A stretch of 64,000 nt of DNA. Source: CAG-238 sp963601575. Its GTDB lineage: Bacteria; Bacillota; Clostridia; Peptostreptococcales; Anaerovoracaceae. Shown one piece after another: positions 17,361 through 25,478 of the stretch. Position 1 is the stretch's first letter. Each line of letters begins with the position of its first letter. Made by a program: the position numbers and the translations under genes. The notes beneath the pieces are model-generated. The model was not told the DNA's origin. It worked only from the letters and a program-made list of their open reading frames with translations, and made no database searches. The DNA lies in assembly GCA_963601575.1 (NCBI GenBank), contig CAVCFO010000002.1, positions 1 through 64,000 on the forward strand, given 5' to 3'.

Positions 17361-17676
17361 TTTCTTTTCTCCAATCTTTTGACAGCCTATCCGTGGAAAT
17401 TTATGCTGTCCATTAAATTATTATTCGCTCACAAAAAATATGAAAAAAGTTTATGCAAAATAACTATTTTCGAAAGAGCGTACGATTATTTTAACATATT
17501 GACAGAAAATGCTCAAGTTCTTTTAGAAATACAAAAAATGCTCAAGTTCTTTTAGAAATACAGAAGAATTTTGTATGAATCGGACCTAAAGTTAAGCCGA
17601 ATTTAAGCCAAATTAAGTCAAATCGACCCTAATTTAAAGCCAAATTGAAATAGGTGATAGAAATTTGCAAAAAATA
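17361..17676. other. AT-rich intergenic region without a gene
   Basis: This spacer lies between the divergent permease and CAP-protein genes. It holds a 29-bp tandem duplication (17506-17562) and several AATTTAAGCCAAAT-like AT-rich repeats (17590-17650). I see no ORF and no RNA gene that I recognise. Confidence 0.5.
17506..17562. repeat. 29-bp tandem duplication
   Basis: A 28-nt unit containing GCTCAAGTTCTTTTAGAAAT occurs at 17506-17533 and, without mismatch, at 17535-17562. The identity suggests a recent duplication. Confidence 0.9.
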
Positions 17677-17685
17677 TGATATACT
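17677..17685 (+). promoter_or_regulatory. extended -10 promoter of the CAP-domain gene
   Basis: TGA directly followed by TATACT (17680-17685) makes an extended -10. A weak -35-like TAGAAA lies 16 nt upstream of the hexamer. The start codon is 38 nt downstream. Confidence 0.45.
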
Positions 17686-17722
17686 ATAAGAGGATTTGAA
17701 ATTTTTTCAGGAGGGTATTGAT

Positions 17723-19309
17723 TTGAAAAAGAAAAGGAAAGTGATGCTTGCGCTTGCGCTTGCAATAACGCTTGCGGCAGGGGCGGCCGCGGAGGCAGGA
17801 TACTGCCAGACTATGAGCATCGGAACGGAGCTTCCAACGCAAAAGCAAATCGTAGAATTTGCACAGGAGCATCCGACAGGGGAAACATATTTTGATCAGA
17901 ACGGCAATATGCTGAAGGACTATAGCATATCGTACGAAGAAAAGCCGGATTTTACGGCACCTTATAGCGCAGGCCAGCTCATGCAGGACGAAGAAGTCCG
18001 CGCGCTGAACACGGTTCGGCTCATCAGATACATCACAGGACTTTCAACGGATGTATATCTTTTCGACCCGTACAGGCAGCTCGCGCAGTCGGCGGCATTT
18101 ATAAATTATATAAATGGAAAAGCATCTCACAGCCCGTCCGTTCCGGAAGGAATGGGGGCGGCTCTGGCGGCGATGGGAGTGCAGGGCTCGGCAGATTCGA
18201 ATATCGAAAGGACCTCGTGGAAGAACAATAGTCTCAAATCTTCCATATTATATGGATGGATGTATGACAGCGATAGCGCGAATCTCGCTACCCTCGGGCA
18301 CAGGCGGTGGATACTAAATCCTTCGCTGGTTATGACGGGCTTCGGCTCGGTGACCGGCACCAGCGGCACATGCAACACCATGTATGTGCGAAATACGACT
18401 CGCGCGGAAATCGAGAATACGGTGGTTTGCTGGCCGGCAAAGAACACCCCCACATCCTTTTTCGCAGGCAACTCTGCATGGAGCATATCGGTAGGCGAGG
18501 AGGTAGATGCCGCAACAGCAGTGGTATCGGTGATCAGATTGCGCGACTACAAGACATGGGCATTCAGCTCCGTATCGTCAAAAAACGATTTCTATGTAAA
18601 TAACCAAAATTACGGCCAGGCGGGCTGCATAATCTTTAGGCCCAGCGGAATCGGCGATATACTTCCGGGCGACAGGTTCTCCGTCTATGTTTCGTATAAC
18701 GGGAAAAATATAGGCTATGAGGTCAGCTTCTTCGACCTGGAACATTACTATTCGACGGAGGCTACGAGCATCACGAGCCTTAAGATCGGGCCGACGGATC
18801 AGCCGGCCATCGAGTGGGAAAAGGTCAAGGACGCGGACGCATATGATATCTATCGCAAGTCGAAGGGCGGCTCCTGGAAGCTGATCGCAAGCGACCTTGA
18901 TGAAAGATATTTTGACGATGCATATGCTTCTGCCGGCATCAAGTACTATTACAGGATAGTTGCAAAGCGCACCGTAGGGGGCATCGTATACGAAAGCGAG
19001 GCTTCGAGCTCAAAGACCATCACAACGCCGCTTGGCAAGCCTTCGATTTCTTCTTGCGCTGCATATTATGCCGGAGCAAACAGGCTGCAGTGGAAAAAGG
19101 TGAGCAAGGCGACGGGATACAAGGTTTATAGAAGGGTCTTAGGAGGCAGCACATGGAAGCGCATAGCCACCACAAAAAACACGAGCTATATCGACAAGAA
19201 AGCCTCTCGCGGCGTAAAATACGAGTACAGAGTCCGCGCATATCGGACGAACTACAAGAATAATGTCTATAGCAGCTACTCGTCGAAGCGCACGGTAAGA
19301 ACCAAGTAA
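17723..19309 (+). CDS. secreted CAP/SCP-domain protein with two fibronectin-III-like domains
   Basis: From the TTG at 17723 the protein has 528 residues. The TTG is preferred because AGGAGGG sits 7 nt upstream and the reading then begins with a clean signal peptide (MKKKRKVMLALALAITLAAG). Residues of about 70-330 resemble the CAP superfamily: ALNTVRLIRYITGL helix, the KASHSP and LGHRRWILNP segments that carry the conserved His residues. Two Fn3-like repeats (IEWEKVKDADAYDIYR and LQWKKVSKATGYKVYR) end the protein. Bacterial CAP proteins are exported and of mixed function. Two other secreted Fn3 proteins in this window share the repeat style. No sortase signal is visible. Confidence 0.75.
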   Translation: MKKKRKVMLALALAITLAAGAAAEAGYCQTMSIGTELPTQKQIVEFAQEHPTGETYFDQNGNMLKDYSISYEEKPDFTAPYSAGQLMQDEEVRALNTVRLIRYITGLSTDVYLFDPYRQLAQSAAFINYINGKASHSPSVPEGMGAALAAMGVQGSADSNIERTSWKNNSLKSSILYGWMYDSDSANLATLGHRRWILNPSLVMTGFGSVTGTSGTCNTMYVRNTTRAEIENTVVCWPAKNTPTSFFAGNSAWSISVGEEVDAATAVVSVIRLRDYKTWAFSSVSSKNDFYVNNQNYGQAGCIIFRPSGIGDILPGDRFSVYVSYNGKNIGYEVSFFDLEHYYSTEATSITSLKIGPTDQPAIEWEKVKDADAYDIYRKSKGGSWKLIASDLDERYFDDAYASAGIKYYYRIVAKRTVGGIVYESEASSSKTITTPLGKPSISSCAAYYAGANRLQWKKVSKATGYKVYRRVLGGSTWKRIATTKNTSYIDKKASRGVKYEYRVRAYRTNYKNNVYSSYSSKRTVRTK

Positions 19310-19403
19310 AATTGCAAAGCTGGGAAAGGCCGGGGTCTGCCTGCCCTGCCAGTCTACCTGCCGGTCTGCAGGCAGGCAGGCGGGGCAAATAGAATAAAAG
19401 AAA

Positions 19404-19436
19404 AAGAAAGAACCGGAATTTCCGGTTCTTTCTTTT
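19404..19436. terminator. bidirectional terminator, CAP gene / anti-sigma gene
   Basis: AAAGAAAGAACCGGAA and its reverse complement form a near-perfect palindrome with A and T tracts on both sides, between two convergent genes. Just upstream (19335-19385) is a second GC-rich imperfect hairpin of CTGCC/GGCAG units. Confidence 0.8.
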
Positions 19437-19496
19437 GAATTGTTCAAGGATATCTCTAAGGTGAGGTAAACCTCAGAAATACTAGGGTTTTGCGTT

Positions 19497-20843
19497 CTAA
19501 TTGTCATCTCCGGTGATGCTGGAGATAAATTTCTCTGCGTTATCGGATCCGATATAGAATGTGAAGGACTTGGAAGTCATCTTTACATATAGGTATCCGT
19601 TATCGCTTACGCCGAAGTCAATGGACGAACAAGTAGGATTCGACTTTGACTTGAATGTCACATGAGTATCTGCTCTCTCATAAGGGCCGTGTACCGAAAG
19701 CGGCGCCGATTCGTTTGTGAAAAGGTAGTTCTCCGCATATTCTCTGATGTCATCCACGGTGAACTTGTGATATGAGCTATATCCTATATTATCGCCCTTG
19801 CAATATACATATTTCGAATAGGATGCCTCATCGTCCAGCCCTGCGTCTTGGATGAACTCGCCCAAGGTGCCCGGGATATAGGCTTGGTTTGTATAGAGCA
19901 AAGTGCCGCTAAAGCCGCTTACATCCAGGGCCACCATGAGGTTCGAAGAAACATTTTTTATTTTCTTTACATGAGCCTTTACCACGGTTTCGTTTGTGGT
20001 GGAGGTCTCAGGGATCGCGAGCGAAATCGACTCTATCTCGGAAGTTGTAACAGGCGATGCGCAGGTCTCGTCTACGACATAATTCGAGCCGGAAACTGCG
20101 ATATGCGAAACCGATTCTTCTGCCAGGATTTCTCTGCTGAATGTTGCCTGGCTCTGTCCGGTCCCTCCTGCACTGTTTGAGACTGAGCTATCGGATGGAG
20201 CAGGAGATGGGGCTACCGAGCTACCTGCGCCCTGCGCCTGTACCTGAGCATTATTTTCTCCTGCGGAAGCATCCTCTGTCTTGTCCACTGCGTCCGTAGT
20301 TTCTGCAGAAGCATCCTCTGCCTTGTTTTCGCCGCCCGTCTTTGCGGCACCATCTGCATCCTTTGTGTCCGCCGGGCTTTCGTCTCTGGAGGCTAGGCCA
20401 TCAGTATTTGAATCTGAGTTGCTATTCGGTGTCGTTATAACGTTTCCCGGCACGATCTTGTCGATGAGCTTGCCTACCGCAGTAGGGTTTCCCGTTCCCA
20501 TTACCGCAAATGCGGAGGTGAGCATGATCACGCAGGCTGCTGCTGCCGATGTGAAACCGACAAGGGATCTGCGGGTGAGCGGCTTTCTGACCCTTCCGGC
20601 CTTCCCGACCATTCCGGTCATTCCTGCCCCCGAGGACTCTTCGGAGCTAGCCTCCAGCGCGAGAGATGAGACATTGTCAAAACTAGATATATTATCCAAA
20701 CCTTCTGAGGAAGCGCCGCATGCGGAAATCTTGGCAAGCAAAGACATAACGACCTCATCAGACGGGGTCATCTGTTCTCTCATGCTATAGATAATGTCGC
20801 TCGATGCGAAATCATCGTTGCTACGAAAGAATTCGTCAGCCAT
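19497..20843 (-). CDS. membrane-anchored anti-sigma-like protein (ECF partner)
   Basis: The 448-residue protein has a cytosolic N-terminus of about 90 residues, one membrane helix (about 94-115, LVGFTSAAAACVIMLTSAF), a long low-complexity Ala/Ser/Thr/Asp/Glu/Pro linker (about 120-235), and an extracytoplasmic C-terminal domain of about 210 residues that I do not recognise. The layout and the 8-nt overlap with the sigma gene upstream make it the likely anti-sigma factor, holding the sigma at the membrane until an external signal. The sequence has no obvious zinc-binding ASD motif. RBS AAAGGAGGAAGATTATC is strong. Confidence 0.7.
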   Translation of the reverse strand: MADEFFRSNDDFASSDIIYSMREQMTPSDEVVMSLLAKISACGASSEGLDNISSFDNVSSLALEASSEESSGAGMTGMVGKAGRVRKPLTRRSLVGFTSAAAACVIMLTSAFAVMGTGNPTAVGKLIDKIVPGNVITTPNSNSDSNTDGLASRDESPADTKDADGAAKTGGENKAEDASAETTDAVDKTEDASAGENNAQVQAQGAGSSVAPSPAPSDSSVSNSAGGTGQSQATFSREILAEESVSHIAVSGSNYVVDETCASPVTTSEIESISLAIPETSTTNETVVKAHVKKIKNVSSNLMVALDVSGFSGTLLYTNQAYIPGTLGEFIQDAGLDDEASYSKYVYCKGDNIGYSSYHKFTVDDIREYAENYLFTNESAPLSVHGPYERADTHVTFKSKSNPTCSSIDFGVSDNGYLYVKMTSKSFTFYIGSDNAEKFISSITGDDN

Positions 20844-21342
20844 GATAATCTTCCTCCTTTAGTTTATTTTTCATCATTTCGCGGCCTCTCATGAGCTGAA
20901 CCTTGACGGTGCCCGGCTTCAGATTGAGGGCGCCTCCGATCGCCTCGACAGACATATCCGCAAAATAAAACAGCTGGAGAACTGTTCGGTATTTCTCCGG
21001 AAGCTGCTGCAACGCCAGGTAAACAGCATTTTCTTCCTTGGTACGAAATTGAAATGAGCCTTCATTCATCTCGTTCTGATCCATCGGAATAACGCGCTTG
21101 CGGTAGGTGCTTTGCACGACTCGCAGGGAGCAGTTGATTGTCGTTCTGATCAGCCATGCCTTTCGATGCTCCTCGTCGTTAAACTGCGGATTGACCTTGT
21201 AGTAGATGAGGAAAACTTCCTGGAAGATGTCGTCCGCATCTGCTTTGTTACTTGTATATGATAAGGCCACGCCGTAAATCGTGCCCTTGTAACGTTGAAT
21301 TACTGCCTCAATACTTTCGTTTTGAACAAAAGTATCACTCAT
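20836..21342 (-). CDS. ECF-type RNA polymerase sigma factor
   Basis: The 168-residue protein has sigma region 2 (VALSYTSNKADADDIFQEVFLIYY) and region 4 (LPEKYRTVLQLFYFADMSVEAIGGALNLKPGTVKVQLMRGREMM with its helix-turn-helix), and no region 1 or 3, as in ECF sigmas. The start is taken as ATG 21342. A TTG two codons upstream (21348) is nearer to AGGAG and is an alternative. It is coupled to the anti-sigma gene. The regulon is unknown. I could not find a convincing autoregulated ECF promoter, although TGTAACC occurs about 50 nt upstream. Confidence 0.88.
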   Translation of the reverse strand: MSDTFVQNESIEAVIQRYKGTIYGVALSYTSNKADADDIFQEVFLIYYKVNPQFNDEEHRKAWLIRTTINCSLRVVQSTYRKRVIPMDQNEMNEGSFQFRTKEENAVYLALQQLPEKYRTVLQLFYFADMSVEAIGGALNLKPGTVKVQLMRGREMMKNKLKEEDYHG

Positions 21343-21597
21343 CCTCAAGGTTCTCCTTTCATCTATAAATCAAAGTTGCGCCGCGAAAGGTTACATAATT
21401 CTCGAAGTTTGTGAAAACTAGTTCCACTGCGGACGCCAGCCTATTTATTATATCAAATCAAGACGAAAATTACAAGGTTAGATTGTGCGGAGAGCCTAGC
21501 TTGCGGGGGAAGGCCTGCCAGGGAAATAAAAATACTTGAATCCAAGGGGTATTTGGAGTACACTACATATAATGACAGTACATTTGTTAATAACGGT
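21343..21597. other. intergenic region between sigma gene and nadE
   Basis: About 250 nt without a gene between divergent genes. TATAAT occurs at 21568-21573, 117 nt before nadE, without a good -35. No RNA structure that I recognise. Confidence 0.4.
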
Positions 21598-21671
21598 GCA
21601 TTTGCACGAGAAAATTCATATAAATCCATATTTGGAGGCATAGCATAGCATTTGCACGAGAAAATTCATAT
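21598..21671. repeat. tandem duplication of the nadE 5' leader
   Basis: A 24-nt unit containing GCACGAGAAAATTCATAT occurs at 21598-21621 and again at 21648-21671 (period 50). The linked ribosome site TTTGGAGGC is also present twice, at about 21630 and 21671. The upstream copy leads to ATAGCATAGCA instead of a start codon. Confidence 0.85.
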
Positions 21672-21684
21672 TTGGAGGCGCGAC

Positions 21685-22437
21685 ATGGCATTTGACGCAA
21701 AAAAAGTAAAAGATGATATAGTAAAATGGATAAGAGATTGGTTTGAGATAAATGGCAAGGGCTGCAACGCCATCGTGGCGATTTCCGGCGGCAAGGATAG
21801 CTCCGTGGTTGCGGCGCTGTGCGTAGAGGCGCTGGGGCCTGACAGAGTAATCGGCGTGCTTCTTCCAAAGGGCGAGCAGGCGGATATCGACGTTTCCAAG
21901 GCGTTAGTTAAGCACCTCGGAATAAAACATTTTGTGATAAATATAAAGGACTGCTTCGACGGTCTTGTTGCCCAGATAAAAAAGGCAGCAGGAGATGATG
22001 CCATAAAGACCCAGACGGTGACAAACCTGCCGCCGCGCCTCAGGATGGCGGCGACCTATGCGGTTTCCCAGTCCTTTAACGGACGCGTGGCAAACACCTG
22101 CAACCTATCGGAGGACTGGGTGGGATATGCCACAAGATATGGAGACGGCGCAGGAGATTTTAGCCCGCTTTCACATCTTACGGTGCAAGAGGTCAAGGCA
22201 ATCGGAAGGCAGCTTGCTCTTCCGCCTATGTTTGTTGACAAGACGCCGATCGACGGGCTTCAGCCGAAGACGGACGAAGAAAATCTCGGCTTTACCTACG
22301 CTGTCCTCGACCACTACATCCGCACCGGAGAAATAGACGACCCCAAGATTAAGGAAAAGATCGACAGGCTCCATGCCATGAACGCATTCAAGATAAGATT
22401 CATGGACTGCTTTGAGTACGAACCCGCGCAGGAGTAA
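21685..22437 (+). CDS. nadE: NAD synthetase, ammonia-dependent
   Basis: The 250-residue protein has the ATP-pyrophosphatase loop SGGKDSS at residues 34-40 and the NLSEDWVGYATRYGDGAGDF block that binds deamido-NAD and ATP. It makes NAD from deamido-NAD, ATP and ammonia. There is no glutaminase domain, so free ammonia is the nitrogen donor. The start at 21685 follows TTTGGAGGCGCGAC. The leader is duplicated (21598-21671). The gene stands alone; the next gene has its own promoter. Confidence 0.94.
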   Translation: MAFDAKKVKDDIVKWIRDWFEINGKGCNAIVAISGGKDSSVVAALCVEALGPDRVIGVLLPKGEQADIDVSKALVKHLGIKHFVINIKDCFDGLVAQIKKAAGDDAIKTQTVTNLPPRLRMAATYAVSQSFNGRVANTCNLSEDWVGYATRYGDGAGDFSPLSHLTVQEVKAIGRQLALPPMFVDKTPIDGLQPKTDEENLGFTYAVLDHYIRTGEIDDPKIKEKIDRLHAMNAFKIRFMDCFEYEPAQE

Positions 22438-22527
22438 TTTTTCCGCAAAATCTTAATATTTGGGAAGACGAGCTGATTCAGGAAAAAACAAAATAGAAAA
22501 TAAATATAAAATAAAGCAAAAGACATA

Positions 22528-22556
22528 TTGCATAAAAAAATGTTTTGGTATATAAT
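22528..22556 (+). promoter_or_regulatory. promoter of the thioesterase gene
   Basis: TTGCAT at 22528-22533, 17 nt, and a perfect TATAAT at 22551-22556, 54 nt before the start. Confidence 0.7.
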
Positions 22557-22610
22557 GTAAATCATAAGATGAAAAACTCATTAAAATTTACTGAACATGG
22601 AGGACGCAAT

Positions 22611-23060
22611 ATGTCTTTTTCTGATTTTACAACCGATAACGAAGTGCTCGCTGCAAGGCTCAGAGGCGTTGACGAAAGCGTAAAGGCAAAGCCGAACGAG
22701 TTCGATGCGAGGCTTTCCGGAAAATATATCGAGTGCAAAGGCGAGGATCGGAGCCTCACAATTGAGTTTCCGGTTCTTGACTGGGAGGCGAACTACGCAG
22801 GGATTCTCCACGGCGGAGTGATCTGCGCAATGCTTGACCATACGGCGGGGGTGGCGGCGATCTGTTTTCGCGACAGCTGGGCGCCTACCGTTGATATGAC
22901 GGTGCATTTTCTCAGAAAGGCAGAGGTGGGCGATACCCTGGTTTCGAAGGCAGAGATCGAATTTTTCGGAAGAAGGATCGTGCACATGAGAGCAAGCCTC
23001 ACATCGAAGGCAACCGGCAAAACCGTTGCAACGGCACTTGCAACGTACTTAAACGATTAA
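22611..23060 (+). CDS. PaaI-like hotdog-fold acyl-CoA thioesterase
   Basis: The 149-residue protein carries the hotdog HGGVICAMLDHTAG motif (about residues 70-83), where the Gly-rich turn and Asp are the active-site elements of PaaI/YigI-type thioesterases, and the conserved TVDMTVHFLRKA strand. It would hydrolyse acyl-CoA thioesters in the cytosol; the substrate is unknown. The start at 22611 follows GGAGGACGCAAT. The next genes (yhaM, CCA-like, recD2) follow on the same strand with short gaps and may be in one transcript. Confidence 0.82.
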   Translation: MSFSDFTTDNEVLAARLRGVDESVKAKPNEFDARLSGKYIECKGEDRSLTIEFPVLDWEANYAGILHGGVICAMLDHTAGVAAICFRDSWAPTVDMTVHFLRKAEVGDTLVSKAEIEFFGRRIVHMRASLTSKATGKTVATALATYLND

Positions 23061-23121
23061 CAGAAAATAGAAGAAAAAAAGAGAAGAGAAGAAGAGAAAA
23101 GGAAGCTAAGAAGGCAGATAA

Positions 23122-24120
23122 ATGAAGACAATTTATACCAAAGACTTAAAAAAAGACAATGAGATCACGGATTTTTTTATGGTGAAATCTACCGCCATCA
23201 AGACAGGCTCCAACGGCAAACAGTATTGGGACATCGTTTTGGGTGACAAATACGGCGAGATAAATGCAAAAAAATGGGATATAACCGACAGGGAGATTGA
23301 GTCGATTCTTGCAATTTCCGAAAAGGATATCGTCAAGGTAAAGGCGCTCATAACCGAGTGGGCGGGGCAGCTTCAGATGAGAATCATGCGAATCAGACCC
23401 GCAAATGAAAAGGACGAAATAGATATGCAGGACTTTGTAAAAGCTGCGCCGGAAGATCCAAACAAGATGTACGACTATATCATGAGCCGTGCCGAAGCCA
23501 CAGAAGACAAAGACCTTAGGGCAATCAGCCTCAAATTTCTGACGGAAAACCGTGAAAGACTGCTGTACTATCCGGCGGCGCAAAAAAACCACCACGCTCA
23601 GCTGGGAGGGCTTCTTTACCACATGAAAAGGATGCTCATGACCGGTGAGAGAGTTTGCGAAGTGTACACGAACCTAAACCGGGATCTGGTGGTTACGGGA
23701 GTCATTTTGCATGACATGGAAAAGCTTAATGAAATAATGGCAGAGTCCGACGGAATTGCAACGGGATATTCCTTTGAGGGGCAGCTGCTGGGACATATAA
23801 TCCAAGGGGTCAAGACCGTTGACAGAATGACTCTTGAGCTGGGATTTCCGCGGGAAAAGGCGATTATGCTGGAACACATGATACTTTCCCATCACTATGA
23901 ACCGGAATTTGGAAGCCCGAAGAAGCCGCTATTCCCGGAGGCGGAGGTTCTGCATTACCTGGATATTCTGGATGCGAGGATGTTCGACATGGAGGCAGCT
24001 CTTGCATCTACGGAGCCGGGCGAGTTCAGCGACAAGGTAAGAACCCTCGAAAACAGGAAATTATATAGGCCAAAATCAGCAGAATCTGCAGAGACATCAG
24101 ACTCAGCAGAAAATATTTGA
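23122..24120 (+). CDS. yhaM: 3'-5' exoribonuclease YhaM-type (OB + HD domains)
   Basis: The 332-residue protein begins with an OB-fold (SNGKQYWDIVLGDKYGEINAKKWD), then an HD phosphohydrolase domain: HHAQLGGLLYHMKRM, VVTGVILHDMEK, and HMILSHHYEPEFGSPK. That is the YhaM/CBF1 arrangement, a metal-dependent 3' exonuclease acting on RNA and ssDNA. The C-terminal 30 residues are a Ser/Ala/Glu-rich tail. No clear SD is visible (GGAAGCTAAGAAGG is 12 nt upstream). It is followed 29 nt later by the CCA-like gene. Confidence 0.88.
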   Translation: MKTIYTKDLKKDNEITDFFMVKSTAIKTGSNGKQYWDIVLGDKYGEINAKKWDITDREIESILAISEKDIVKVKALITEWAGQLQMRIMRIRPANEKDEIDMQDFVKAAPEDPNKMYDYIMSRAEATEDKDLRAISLKFLTENRERLLYYPAAQKNHHAQLGGLLYHMKRMLMTGERVCEVYTNLNRDLVVTGVILHDMEKLNEIMAESDGIATGYSFEGQLLGHIIQGVKTVDRMTLELGFPREKAIMLEHMILSHHYEPEFGSPKKPLFPEAEVLHYLDILDARMFDMEAALASTEPGEFSDKVRTLENRKLYRPKSAESAETSDSAENI

Positions 24121-24149
24121 AAGAAAACTAAATTCTAAGGAGGCGCGAA

Positions 24150-25478
24150 ATGATAAAAGTACCGAAAGAAGTCGCAAGAATATTGAAAACCCTCGGCGAT
24201 GCGGGATTCGAAAGCTATGTTGCAGGAGAATGCGTGCTGGATGCTTTGATGGGACAGGATACCTATAGCTGGGATGTTATAACGAATGCCGGATGCGAAA
24301 AGCTTGCCGGACTTTTCCCGGAGGCTAAGGCTCTCAGCCGGAAGTACAGCGTTCTTCGCGAGGAACTTCTTGAGGAGGTCACAGGCGATGAGGGCAATGT
24401 CATCGGAGAAGAGGGATATATCGTAGACATTTCCACCTACCGAAAGAAGAATGCAGGTGAAGAGGCTGCAGGCGAAGAGCTCTTCACAGATAATGCTACG
24501 GAAGACCTCGCAAGGAGAGACTTTACCATAAGCGCCATTGCAATGAATCCATATGCCGAAAGCAATACCATCGCAGATCCGTTTGGCGGCAGGGAGGATA
24601 TCCGCAAGGCGCTCATAAAGACGATTGGCGATGCGAACGAGTCATTCCGAAAGGAGCCTATCCGCATGATGAGGGCGATCCGCTATGCGGCGCAATTTGA
24701 CTTTGACCTGAGCAAAACAGTCTACGAGGCTATATGCGCAAACTATCGCCTGCTCGAGGGTCAAAAGCCGGAAAAGATTCGCGACGAGTTCACCGACATC
24801 CTGGCGGCAAAGCATGCAGGCAAGGGGCTCAATATGCTCATGAGCACCGGAATCATCCGCATCATCCTCGGTGATGCCGCATTTGAGAGGCTAACGCGCA
24901 GGGAAAGATCGGACCTTGTGACCCTCTGCGAGGGCATCGAAAAGACGAAACAGGTCCCGGAGAGAAGGCTCGGACTTTTCTATTCTGCAATCGGAAAGAA
25001 ACGCGCCCTGCCGTCGATAGAAAAATTGTGTTTCGACGAGGAAACCCATCAGCATCTTGTGGATGCGGTCTATGATATGCCAAAGCTCTATTTCACGGCG
25101 CGGCCGCAGGATCTCAAACGCTTCATCTTCGAGAGGGGCATGCAAAGATACGAATATCTTCTTAGCATGGAGAAGGCTCAGAGAATTGCCTTTGGCTACG
25201 ACTCCGAGACGAAGATCCGAAGCAAAATCTATATGCTGGAAGAGATCAAGAGAAACCACGAGGTTATCTTCGTAGAAGACCTTGCTATAGATGCAAACGA
25301 CTTGATCGAGGCAGGAATCTGTGATGATACCGATGTCCAAAAGATGCTCGTCATGCTCACCGAGTCCACACACATAAAGCCGAAACAAAATACGCGTGAG
25401 GAGCTTCTGAAGCTTGCGAAGAAGTATAAGAGAAACAAACTCGCGGCCTGGAGCAGAGGAGTAACATGGCTAAGATAA
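24150..25478 (+). CDS. cca: CCA-adding enzyme / poly(A) polymerase family protein with altered active site
   Basis: The 442-residue protein has the class II nucleotidyltransferase head, the RRDFTISAIAMN motif (residues 122-133), the RNA-binding region EPIRMMRAIRYAAQF, and the C-terminal helical part. These enzymes add CCA to tRNA 3' ends. Two motif changes stand out: the usual G-G-x-V-R-D is GECVLD (residues 26-31), and the catalytic DxD is SWD, with Ser40 replacing the first metal-binding Asp. The third carboxylate, in VDISTYR (Asp93), remains. The only tRNA gene in the window encodes CCA. It could be an inactive or re-purposed paralogue. It overlaps recD2 by 13 nt. Confidence 0.78.
   Translation: MIKVPKEVARILKTLGDAGFESYVAGECVLDALMGQDTYSWDVITNAGCEKLAGLFPEAKALSRKYSVLREELLEEVTGDEGNVIGEEGYIVDISTYRKKNAGEEAAGEELFTDNATEDLARRDFTISAIAMNPYAESNTIADPFGGREDIRKALIKTIGDANESFRKEPIRMMRAIRYAAQFDFDLSKTVYEAICANYRLLEGQKPEKIRDEFTDILAAKHAGKGLNMLMSTGIIRIILGDAAFERLTRRERSDLVTLCEGIEKTKQVPERRLGLFYSAIGKKRALPSIEKLCFDEETHQHLVDAVYDMPKLYFTARPQDLKRFIFERGMQRYEYLLSMEKAQRIAFGYDSETKIRSKIYMLEEIKRNHEVIFVEDLAIDANDLIEAGICDDTDVQKMLVMLTESTHIKPKQNTREELLKLAKKYKRNKLAAWSRGVTWLR

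Noticed and set aside
21361..21400. ECF autoregulatory promoter (TGTAACC) before the sigma gene
   Set aside because: A -35-like TGTAAC is present on the minus strand but no CGTC/CGTA-type -10 stands at the right distance.
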